Below, in pieces: positions 26,836 to 33,995 of a stretch of 64,000 nt of DNA. The translations under genes were made by a program, and so were the position numbers. Source of the stretch: JAXGMQ01 sp040768585 (lineage in GTDB: Bacteria > Caldisericota > Caldisericia > JAAYUI01); NCBI GenBank assembly GCA_040768585.1, contig JAXGMQ010000001.1, positions 1,984,001-2,048,000 of the forward strand, read 5' to 3'. Numbering within the stretch: the stretch's first letter is position 1; each line of letters begins with the position of its first letter. Under the pieces are notes generated by a model. That model ran no database searches. It was not told the DNA's origin and worked only from the letters and a program-made list of their open reading frames with translations.

Positions 26836-27356
26836 GACAAAAGTCAGAAGAGGTTTTGGCAAAAGGCAGGATTTTTGATTTTGTGAGGTCTACCTATGGT
26901 GATGAGAACGGTGAAAAGACAATCCGCCGTGATTTCATCAAAACTCATTTCAAAGCCTCTGTAGTACTTGCGGTTACTGACGACGAGAAGGTCGTGTTGG
27001 TGAGGCAGTTTAGGGCTCCGACAGGCGGAGACCTTCTTGAGACACCTGCTGGTAAGGTAGATGAAGGTGAGTCACCAGAAATGGCGGCAATCAGAGAACT
27101 CCAGGAAGAAACAGGATTTGTGGCAAACAAGATTGATTTTCTGGGCAAGGCGTTTGCCTCACCTGGCATAAGCAGCGAGGTGTATCACTTCTACCTCGCA
27201 AAAGAACTGACACAGTCTGCGCCAAATCCTGATCCAGATGAGGATTTGGAGATAGTTGAAGTTCCAATTGCCAGGTTTGAGAGTATGATAAAAGAGGGCG
27301 AGATAGCCGATTCTAAAACGATTGCTGCATATGGACTCTACAGGTTGATGAAATAA
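26832..27356 (+). CDS. NUDIX hydrolase, ADP-ribose pyrophosphatase-like
   Basis: The 174-residue protein has a full Nudix box GX5EX7REUXEEXGU, read as GKVDEGESPEMAAIRELQEE followed by TGF. The preceding FRAPTGGDLLETPAGKVDEG and the following AFASPGISSEVYHFYLA match the ADP-ribose pyrophosphatase (NudF/YqkG) group. It probably cleaves ADP-ribose, which fits with the NAD synthetase genes downstream. The start overlaps the RNase J stop by 4 bp. Confidence 0.9.
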   Translation: MRQKSEEVLAKGRIFDFVRSTYGDENGEKTIRRDFIKTHFKASVVLAVTDDEKVVLVRQFRAPTGGDLLETPAGKVDEGESPEMAAIRELQEETGFVANKIDFLGKAFASPGISSEVYHFYLAKELTQSAPNPDPDEDLEIVEVPIARFESMIKEGEIADSKTIAAYGLYRLMK

Positions 27357-27357
27357 C

Positions 27358-27420
27358 CATCGACTGTAGGCACCTTTAGTCGATGAAGGTTTGTGTAGGA
27401 TAAGAATAGAAGAATAAGGA
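27358..27420 (+). promoter_or_regulatory. Hairpin leader before queT, possible preQ1-type riboswitch
   Basis: An exact 8-bp stem (27358-27365 CATCGACT with 27378-27385 AGTCGATG) encloses a 12-nt loop GTAGGCACCTTT. The loop's CCTT could pair with AAGG at 27416-27419 about 30 nt downstream. A 12-nt hairpin loop pairing with a downstream purine element resembles the layout of preQ1-II leaders found before COG4708/queT genes, but the extra P4 hairpin is not evident. A simple hairpin is the alternative. Confidence 0.3.
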
Positions 27421-27443
27421 AGCAAAAGAACCAGGGGTATGAG

Positions 27444-28055
27444 ATGAGTGATAACACAAAGGGTATGGCAAGCTTTTTTAGAAACAGGTCGGTTCTGGCG
27501 ATAACACGGGCTGCTCTAATTGCTGCGTTGTATGTTGTGTTAACCCTGCCATTTGCGATTTTTTCATACGGTGCTTTACAGGTTCGATTGGCTGAAGTAT
27601 TGACGATTCTCCCCTATTTCTGGCCTGAGGCTATCGCCGGTGTGACAGTTGGTTGTCTGTTGGCAAATATGATTGGTTCACCATTCGGTCTTGTTGACTG
27701 GGTGCTTGGTACGCTGGCAACATTCCTAGCTGCGCTTTTGACCTATGCTCTTAGTAAATACAAAAATATATTCATCGCCGCCATACCTCCGGTAGTGATT
27801 AACGCTTTGATTGTCGGTTTCTATGTTTCAGTTTTGGCGGGATTTTTTGGGCTTCCAACACCGATGCCAACTGGAGTTGATGGCTTCTCGACCATTATCA
27901 GCGGTTTTGAGATTAAAGCCTATCTCTCGACTGCTGCGTGGGTCGGCATTGGTCAGATTATAGCCGTATATGGACTTGGTATTGTTCTTTATTATGGGCT
28001 TAAGAAGTTTGGGTTTATCAACGACAAGCTTCAGTTGACACTTGGAAATCAATGA
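27444..28055 (+). CDS. queT: QueT family queuosine-precursor ECF transporter substrate-binding subunit
   Basis: The 203-residue membrane protein has about six hydrophobic helices and the family stretch AALYVVLTLPFAIFSYGALQVRLAEVLTILPYF, whose core GALQVRLAEVLTILP is a QueT hallmark. QueT is the substrate-capture component of an energy-coupling-factor transporter for a queuosine precursor such as preQ1; the shared EcfT/EcfA parts are not in this window. An AGGGG element lies about 6 bases before the ATG. No queuosine synthesis genes are adjacent. mRNA structure upstream may be regulatory (see the leader entry). It overlaps the amidase gene by 4 bp. Confidence 0.88.
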   Translation: MSDNTKGMASFFRNRSVLAITRAALIAALYVVLTLPFAIFSYGALQVRLAEVLTILPYFWPEAIAGVTVGCLLANMIGSPFGLVDWVLGTLATFLAALLTYALSKYKNIFIAAIPPVVINALIVGFYVSVLAGFFGLPTPMPTGVDGFSTIISGFEIKAYLSTAAWVGIGQIIAVYGLGIVLYYGLKKFGFINDKLQLTLGNQ

Positions 28056-28900
28056 AGAATAAGCTCAAATTAACGATTGCTCAAATTGCCCCGAGATTTG
28101 GAGATATTGACTCCAACATCAAAACTCATCTGGAGTGCATAGATAAAGCGATTGACTCTGGTTCTGACCTCATAATATTTCCGGAGCTTGCCCTCTCAGG
28201 TTATTCACTCAAAGATCTTGCAACGACTGTGTCTCTAAGAACCGATGACATAAAGCTTGATGCGCTTCGAGAGGCATCGAAGAAAATCGCCATTGTGACA
28301 AGCTTCCCTGAGCTTGGTTCGGATTTTGTTTCCCATATCTCAATGGCAATGTTTATCGATGGCAAGATTATGAGCCTCTACCGAAAGGTTCATCCACCAA
28401 CCCATGGGATGTTTGAGGAGCTCAAGTATTTTGGCTCTGGTGATTCCATCGCTGCGTTTGACACACCCTTTGCAAGGGTGGGGATGATGATCTGCAGAGA
28501 CATATGGCATCCTGAGCTTGCTTATGTTCTCTCTGTCGATGGGGCATATCTTATGATGGCATCGTCGGCAATCCCAGCCAGAAACCTAAGTGGTGGCGGT
28601 TTTGGAATTGATGATTCGATGACAAGAACTACCAGGAATATGGCTTCGACAAACCAATCGTGGGTGGTGCTTTGTAACCGTGTTGGGGTGGAGGAAGGTG
28701 TGACGTTCCTCGGTGGTTCGATGGTTTGTAGCCCAAATGGTGCCATTGTTCACAAACTTCCTCTGCTTGAGGAAGACATTGCAACAATCGAAATCGACTT
28801 TGACCAAATCAGAAAAACCAGAGATTCATTGAATCTTGTCAGAGAGAGAAAGAACAGACTGATTTTGTCTGAACTTGAAAGGATTTTGAAGAAATGCTGA
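28052..28900 (+). CDS. Carbon-nitrogen hydrolase, likely glutaminase subunit of NAD synthetase
   Basis: The 282-residue nitrilase-superfamily amidase has the catalytic triad E45 (FPELALSG), K112 (YRKVHPP) and C148 (MICRDIWHPE). It overlaps the start of the NAD synthetase gene by 7 bp. In most bacteria with glutamine-dependent NAD synthetase these two activities are one fused chain of about 540-580 residues. Here they are two coupled genes in the same order, so the inference is a two-subunit enzyme in which this protein releases ammonia from glutamine. A stand-alone amidase with another substrate is the alternative. Confidence 0.85.
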   Translation: MKNKLKLTIAQIAPRFGDIDSNIKTHLECIDKAIDSGSDLIIFPELALSGYSLKDLATTVSLRTDDIKLDALREASKKIAIVTSFPELGSDFVSHISMAMFIDGKIMSLYRKVHPPTHGMFEELKYFGSGDSIAAFDTPFARVGMMICRDIWHPELAYVLSVDGAYLMMASSAIPARNLSGGGFGIDDSMTRTTRNMASTNQSWVVLCNRVGVEEGVTFLGGSMVCSPNGAIVHKLPLLEEDIATIEIDFDQIRKTRDSLNLVRERKNRLILSELERILKKC

Positions 28901-29694
28901 GTCTTGATTGCGAGAGTGCAAGGAAGCTCATTGTCGGGTTCATTCAATCTTTCACCAAAAAAACTGGCTTAAAGAAAGTCGTTCTTGGCATGTCCGGTGG
29001 TCTTGATTCCTCGATTGTTGCGGTCTTGGCGGCACAAGCTGTTGGTGCGGAGAGTGTGCGTGGATTGATTCTCCCCTATAAAACCTCAAGTCCAGATTCA
29101 AAAAATCACGCACTGCTTGTTGCACAGAAATTTGGGATAAGGACTGAAGAGATAGATATTTCACCCATGGCTGACGCATATCCGGTTGAGACAGACAGAG
29201 TAAGGTTTGGCAACCTTCTTGCTCGAATCAGGATGGCAATCATCTTTGATAAATCGGCTGAATACGGCGCTTTGGTTGCAGGGACATCGAATAAAACCGA
29301 GTTTCTGATTGGTTATTCGACCTGGTTTGGCGATTCTGCGGCAGGCTATTACCCCATCGCTGACCTTTATAAAACTCAGGTGAGGTCGTTGGCAAAACAT
29401 GTTGATGTGCCTCATGAGATAATCTCCAAATCTCCATCAGCTGATTTGTGGGAGGGGCAGACGGACGAGAGTGAGATTGGCAGTACCTATGAGAAGCTGG
29501 ATGGAATTCTCTACGCTCTTGTGGACAGACGTCTGTCACCGGCCGAGGTTGTGGCGCTTGGATACGGCGAAGCAGAGGTTGACTCGATTGTGAAGAGGAT
29601 GAAAAGAACCCAGTTCAAAAGGGTGGCTCCGCCTGTTTGCAAGCTATCAGCAAGAACAATTGGGTATGATTTTAACTATATCCAGGAGTGGTGA
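28894..29694 (+). CDS. nadE: NAD+ synthetase (ammonia-using domain)
   Basis: The 266-residue PP-loop enzyme adenylates nicotinic acid adenine dinucleotide and amidates it. The ATP loop is SGGLDSS (34-40); ALVAGTSNKTEFLIGYSTWFGD and KSPSADLWEGQTDESEIG are typical NadE blocks. The length is that of an ammonia-dependent enzyme, without a fused glutaminase domain. The upstream overlapping amidase gene probably supplies ammonia. No terminator is visible after the stop. Confidence 0.94.
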   Translation: MLSLDCESARKLIVGFIQSFTKKTGLKKVVLGMSGGLDSSIVAVLAAQAVGAESVRGLILPYKTSSPDSKNHALLVAQKFGIRTEEIDISPMADAYPVETDRVRFGNLLARIRMAIIFDKSAEYGALVAGTSNKTEFLIGYSTWFGDSAAGYYPIADLYKTQVRSLAKHVDVPHEIISKSPSADLWEGQTDESEIGSTYEKLDGILYALVDRRLSPAEVVALGYGEAEVDSIVKRMKRTQFKRVAPPVCKLSARTIGYDFNYIQEW

Positions 29695-29944
29695 CAAAGT
29701 ATTTATTAGGCATTGTTTTCTTTGATGCTGATTTGAATTTTGATTGTAGCCGTTTTTTTGTGTGATGTGCTTTTTGGCAAATTTCAATAGTTTTTCCCAG
29801 TGGCAGTCATGATTGTAGCTGTTGATTTCTTTGAGGTTATGATGGGACGCCAGCTCAAGAACTAAGCGTTCTAAACCACCAAAAACCAGCACTTGAGTCC
29901 ACAGATGAAAAGGAACCTTTTGAGTGGTTAAATATACTACTGCC
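29695..29944. other. Intergenic region with possible gene fragment on minus strand
   Basis: The 250 bp between nadE and the roadblock gene hold no intact gene. On the minus strand an open frame can be read from about 29939 into the end of nadE, with a protein-like start (LTTQKVPFHLWTQVLVFGG) that becomes Asn/Gln/Lys-rich. It lacks a ribosome binding site, and its last part is antisense to nadE. It may be a decayed gene piece. I do not recognise a family. Confidence 0.2.
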
Positions 29945-30319
29945 TTATTTTACTGAGTTAATCAACTCGGTTATGACTTGTCTCAGAACCATCAGGACAT
30001 ATCCAAGCTTCGCATCGGACTTTGCGAGGACAGCCAGTGTTCCAATATCTCCGACAGATGATATGACCACATAACCCTTGTCACCTTTGATGTAGACCTG
30101 TCTCAGCTCTCCAGATATGAGGTCTGTAATCACCCTCTCTCCCAGGGCGTAGAGTGTGGCAGACATCGCAGAAACAGAGTCCTCGAGGATGTGTTCGGGT
30201 ATAACGGAATATATGGGCAAACCATCGTCAGACACGAGGGCGCAACCGATTATGTCTGGGTTTGATCGGGCAAGCTGGTCAATAATTCTTCTGATTTCGG
30301 ATATTCTTGGTTGGTTCAT
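29945..30319 (-). CDS. Roadblock/LC7-domain protein
   Basis: The 124-residue protein is made of one roadblock/LC7 fold: RRIIDQLARSNPDIIGCALVSDDGLPIYS, then a helix and the GYVVISSVGDIGTLAVLAKSDAKLG strand-helix. Bacterial members (MglB-like) often regulate small Ras-like GTPases, but no GTPase gene is next to it. It is a single-gene unit with its own strong promoter whose spacing leaves almost no 5' leader. Confidence 0.85.
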   Translation of the reverse strand: MNQPRISEIRRIIDQLARSNPDIIGCALVSDDGLPIYSVIPEHILEDSVSAMSATLYALGERVITDLISGELRQVYIKGDKGYVVISSVGDIGTLAVLAKSDAKLGYVLMVLRQVITELINSVK

Positions 30320-30330
30320 AATACGTGGCT

Positions 30331-30359
30331 ATATTAAGCATTCTCTCGTTTCAAGTCAA
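30331..30359 (-). promoter_or_regulatory. Promoter of the roadblock gene, near-leaderless
   Basis: On the minus strand -35 TTGACT (30354-30359), a 17-bp spacer and -10 TAATAT (30331-30336) lie 11 bases before the ATG at 30319. Initiation about 7 bases after the -10 leaves a leader of some 4-5 nt and no room for a ribosome binding site. Confidence 0.7.
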
Positions 30360-30374
30360 TTACTCGACAGTGTA

Positions 30375-30408
30375 TAAAAAAACGCCCCATAACATGGGGC
30401 GTTTTTTT
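30375..30408 (-). terminator. Bidirectional-looking intrinsic terminator
   Basis: An A-run, a GC-rich stem (ACGCCCCAT with ATGGGGCGT) around a 3-nt loop, and a T-run. It lies 27 bases past the stop of the minus-strand stalk-domain gene and just upstream of the roadblock promoter, insulating the two. Confidence 0.85.
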
Positions 30409-30434
30409 GGCGATCATGAAGTGAGTTAATCAAA

Positions 30435-32990
30435 TCACTCTGGTAGAGTCAACCTTTCGATGGTGATCTCCTTCGTTTCGGATGCCCACAGTACCTCACT
30501 ATCAAAAGCCTCAGCGATTGCTCGAAGCGGGACAAAGGTCGAGCCATTCTTGATAATTGGTTCGACCTGTAGATCCATCTTTACTCCATTGATGATTATC
30601 TTATTGATGCCAATCTGGAGGAGGATTTGTGTTTCGTCAAGGTTTATCTCGATGCTCCTGGTGAGAGCGTCGTACTCAACAACTGCACCAAAAGCTTCGG
30701 AAATGGCGCGCACTGGCACGAGTGTCGTGCCTCGCTCGATGAAAGGCTCAAAGCGAAGCTCTTTTGGTTCCCCGTTGACCAGATACTCCTTTGAACCAAC
30801 CTTCATGATGATTGACGTTCTCTTGTAGTTCTCTATTTTGTATTGTTTGGTAAACACATTGCCAGCAGGATCAACAGCTTTGATTGTGAAGCTAGTCGTT
30901 CCATAGTCAACTGGAATCTTGATTTCAAACGTTGAGGATGTGTTTACTGGCTTTGAGTTAAAACCGTCTATCCCCTCGATGCTGACAGTGCAGGGTTCAT
31001 TTGTGAATCCTTTTACTGTGAGGTCGGTTGCATCGATATACTTCTCATCAATTCTGTCGATGTCAAGCTCTGGAGGTTTTGAGTCAAGTGTTATCATGAC
31101 GGTTTTTCTTGTTGCGTTTGCTGATGCGTCCTCCGCTTTCACGTTTATTGCATTTTCACCCTCGGCGAGAACAACATCATACGTGAATCTGCCTGACTCC
31201 GAAACGGTGGCTTTCTCGTTGTTGACAGTCACTTTGGCACCCGGCTCTGTGGTTCCTGAGATTCTGAAGTTCTTGTTGTTGGTGAGTGTTGGGATGCCGT
31301 CATCGATTAAGAGTTCTGGTGGTGTTTTGTCCTTTGAGATTCTGAACTCAGCGGATGTTGTTCCATTCTCCGAACCACCATCGACGTGGATACGCAACCA
31401 TTTCGGCTCAGTGGGTGTGAATGTGAAATCGGCGATACCATACTCATCGGTCAATTTCGTCTCAAGAACACCAGCACCAGACAATTGAACCCTTGCTTTA
31501 TGAACTGGCTTGTTCGTTTCAATCCTTGTGACAACCACTCTGCAATTGGTTTCTGTCCCGACCTCAGGAGTTTCTGGGTCAATTGTGACATTGATTTTAA
31601 TCTTCTTGACCGTGGTTGTGCCCGACGTCAAACCAAATGCCACAAAGGCGTCCATATCAAGTTTGAAGGTGCCATCTGGTCTATACCTTTTTTCGACCTC
31701 GTTAGGATCCTCCTCATGTCTTGGACCACCTCCTGCCAAATCTGCATCACCATAGGGATTGACCCCGAGTAGACACGTGATTCCACAGACATCGTTGGCG
31801 AAGATGTAAAATTCGGTTGAGCCGTTCAGATCGAGACTGAACGAATCGTGATAGTTAAGGATTCCATCCTCGTTGAGGTCGGGAAGTAGATAACACCCAA
31901 GGTAAGGGGAGTTGTAGATGCAACCCATCCCCCAACCGACCTCTGTATCCTCATAATCGAATAGATAACCCATTGCGTATGTACCATCGTCCCACCTGGT
32001 GTTTGTTGTGTTGTAGAATGTCTTGTACCCACTTCTTACCCACTGGTCACCCTGTGGAAGATAAACGTCGAATCCAGCGATTTCATAAATTTCTTTGTTG
32101 GAGAGTTCCAATTTCTCATTGTTGTTCCAATCAACGCCGAGATTTATCCAGTATCTGTTATTGAAGCTTGAGATGTATTTGATGTATTTACCGGATATTG
32201 GGTCGAAGGCCGCTTCTTGTGTGGCCTTATTCTCATAGAAGTTCGCCAAAAGGGATGTTGTGACGGTTAGTCTTGATGAGTTGTAGCTGCCACAAATCTC
32301 AACGGTATCGGAGATACCCCTTATCAGATTGCCTTCCGCAGTCTTTACTGTTGCCACAACCCCATAGATTCTATTGTCAGCTGCTGTCATAATGAAATCC
32401 GGGTCACCTGGGGTGTGGAATATTCTCTTGTCTGGGTCTTCGGTGTTCCATATTGCATAATCAATTATCCCAGACTCCACCTTCACGGTGACTCTTCCAT
32501 ACCTCTTCCTGTCCGGTGTATAAACGATGACGTCAAACTCTCCCTTATCGTTTGCGCAGAAACCCCTGAAAACATATGTTCCCTCTGAGGCTCTGGAGAA
32601 GTCGATCTCAATTGGATTTCTGAGGGTTGGGAAAAGAGTTTTGTTACAAATCTGTGAACCATCATCATTATGAAGATCCAGCCTAGTCCAGTAGTACTGC
32701 GGCAATTCTTCTGGATGTGGATCAACAAATAAACTGTTCCATATGTTCTCTTCTTCGATGGTACCACCATCCGTCAGATCAACTGGAGCTCCGTTCTCAT
32801 CTGAGATGAAAATAGTAAACGGCGTTGACGGATCAACTAGTTCAGGGACGACACCCGCTGTCAGAATTGATGGCGAGTAGGTTACTAAAAGCGTGGTCGA
32901 TGCCTCCACAGTGTCGATCTGTGCCACAGGTGTGAGTGTGATTCCTGAGAAAAGCAGAGGAATAGCCAGAAGTAGTGCGATTTTTCTCAT
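30435..32990 (-). CDS. Secreted stalk-domain surface protein with Ig-like repeats
   Basis: The 851-residue protein has a signal peptide (MRKIALLLAIPLLFSGITL...). The middle contains a calcium-loop-like DLNEDGILNYHD. Two bacterial Ig-like domains (each opening with an SPP/TPPEL-type DKTPPELLIDD or SKPPELDIDR) precede a C-terminal copper amine oxidase N-like 'stalk' domain with two repeats (TLVPVRAISEAFGA, TFVPLRAIAEAFDS). The start at 32990 is set by AGGAGG just upstream; an in-frame ATG six codons earlier lies before that site. No enzyme motif is seen. A surface adhesin or structural role is likely. A terminator follows the stop. Confidence 0.8.
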   Translation of the reverse strand: MRKIALLLAIPLLFSGITLTPVAQIDTVEASTTLLVTYSPSILTAGVVPELVDPSTPFTIFISDENGAPVDLTDGGTIEEENIWNSLFVDPHPEELPQYYWTRLDLHNDDGSQICNKTLFPTLRNPIEIDFSRASEGTYVFRGFCANDKGEFDVIVYTPDRKRYGRVTVKVESGIIDYAIWNTEDPDKRIFHTPGDPDFIMTAADNRIYGVVATVKTAEGNLIRGISDTVEICGSYNSSRLTVTTSLLANFYENKATQEAAFDPISGKYIKYISSFNNRYWINLGVDWNNNEKLELSNKEIYEIAGFDVYLPQGDQWVRSGYKTFYNTTNTRWDDGTYAMGYLFDYEDTEVGWGMGCIYNSPYLGCYLLPDLNEDGILNYHDSFSLDLNGSTEFYIFANDVCGITCLLGVNPYGDADLAGGGPRHEEDPNEVEKRYRPDGTFKLDMDAFVAFGLTSGTTTVKKIKINVTIDPETPEVGTETNCRVVVTRIETNKPVHKARVQLSGAGVLETKLTDEYGIADFTFTPTEPKWLRIHVDGGSENGTTSAEFRISKDKTPPELLIDDGIPTLTNNKNFRISGTTEPGAKVTVNNEKATVSESGRFTYDVVLAEGENAINVKAEDASANATRKTVMITLDSKPPELDIDRIDEKYIDATDLTVKGFTNEPCTVSIEGIDGFNSKPVNTSSTFEIKIPVDYGTTSFTIKAVDPAGNVFTKQYKIENYKRTSIIMKVGSKEYLVNGEPKELRFEPFIERGTTLVPVRAISEAFGAVVEYDALTRSIEINLDETQILLQIGINKIIINGVKMDLQVEPIIKNGSTFVPLRAIAEAFDSEVLWASETKEITIERLTLPE

Positions 32991-33065
32991 TTTACCTCCT
33001 TTGTTCATGACTAATACGTACTCTCAAATACTGTGGTTCAATGGATTTGCTCCCACAAGGAACAC

Positions 33066-33093
33066 TTGCCAATCTGTTGTAAACATGTTAAAT
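33066..33093 (+). promoter_or_regulatory. Possible promoter for the radical SAM gene
   Basis: TTGCCA (33066-33071), a 16-bp spacer and TTAAAT (33088-33093) precede the ATG at 33111. The -10 match is only moderate. The region is divergent from the stalk-domain gene. Confidence 0.35.
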
Positions 33094-33110
33094 TGTGCGG
33101 TTGAGGATAT

Positions 33111-33995
33111 ATGATTGTTACTGATATCATTGAGCTTAATCTCGAGAGGTTGGAGGGGTTCCTCTCGCCGTGCAAACTTTGCCCGAGAGAATGTGGCGCA
33201 GACAGGGTTAATGGTCAGGTTGGTTTCTGCGGTGCGCCCGACAAGGTAAAAATCTCCTCGACAGGAGCTCATTTTGGGGAAGAGCCACCGATAACAGGTA
33301 TTGCTGGTTCTGGTACAATTTTTTTCTCGTACTGCACCCTTTCATGCAAGTTTTGCCAAAACTATCCAATATCACAACTCCACAATGGAAAGTATATTAC
33401 TATAGCGGAATTGTCGGATATTATGCTTAAGCTACAGAAGGATGGATGTCACAATGTCAATCTGGTGACTCCAACCCACTACACCCCACAGATTGCAAGA
33501 GCAATAATAAACGCAAAGTCTAGAGGATTAGAAATCCCAATTGTCTACAACACCTCTGGCTATGAGAGAGTTGAGGTTCTCGAATGTCTGGAGGGATTGA
33601 TTGATGTCTACCTCCCAGACGCCAAGTACTCAGATGATAAGCATGCTGTTGAATGTTCAAATGTTAGTGGCTATGTTGAGCACAACAGAAAAGCGTTGCT
33701 CGAGATGTGGAGACAAGTCGGGGAATTTGAGGAGGACGACAACGGTTTTGCAAAAAAGGGTCTAATTGTAAGACATCTCGTCCTTCCCCACAACAAATCT
33801 GGGACAGAAGAAACTCTGAATTGGATTGCACAAAATATTCCTGATGCAAGAGTGTCGCTGATGAGTCAATACTTTCCTGCCCATAACGCGCTTTTGGAAC
33901 CAGAATTAAATTGCACTATTGATAAAAATGAGTATGAATTATACCAAACGCTTCTTGAAAGGAACGAATTGAGTGGCTGGTCGCAACCGTTATAA
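33111..33995 (+). CDS. PflX-like radical SAM protein (COG1313 type)
   Basis: The 294-residue protein carries the radical SAM cluster motif CTLSCKFC (C75, C79, C82) and an N-terminal extra cysteine set CKLCPREC (C21, C24, C28) plus C40. This layout matches the pyruvate-formate-lyase-activating-enzyme-related PflX group, whose substrate is unknown. The rest is a typical TIM-barrel. No pyruvate formate-lyase gene is nearby. Its 3' end overlaps the GTG of the following secreted protein by 23 bp, so the two are probably co-expressed. Confidence 0.88.
   Translation: MIVTDIIELNLERLEGFLSPCKLCPRECGADRVNGQVGFCGAPDKVKISSTGAHFGEEPPITGIAGSGTIFFSYCTLSCKFCQNYPISQLHNGKYITIAELSDIMLKLQKDGCHNVNLVTPTHYTPQIARAIINAKSRGLEIPIVYNTSGYERVEVLECLEGLIDVYLPDAKYSDDKHAVECSNVSGYVEHNRKALLEMWRQVGEFEEDDNGFAKKGLIVRHLVLPHNKSGTEETLNWIAQNIPDARVSLMSQYFPAHNALLEPELNCTIDKNEYELYQTLLERNELSGWSQPL

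Noticed and set aside
27386..27390. Pseudoknot between the queT leader loop (ACCTT) and the directly adjacent AAGGT
   Set aside because: With an 8-bp stem and no linker, the strand cannot span the helix; only the more distant AAGG remains plausible.
17953..30408. The terminators at 17953 and 30375 as copies of one repeat family
   Set aside because: They share only a CCCCAT/ATGGGG core, which is common in GC-rich terminator stems; arms and loops differ.
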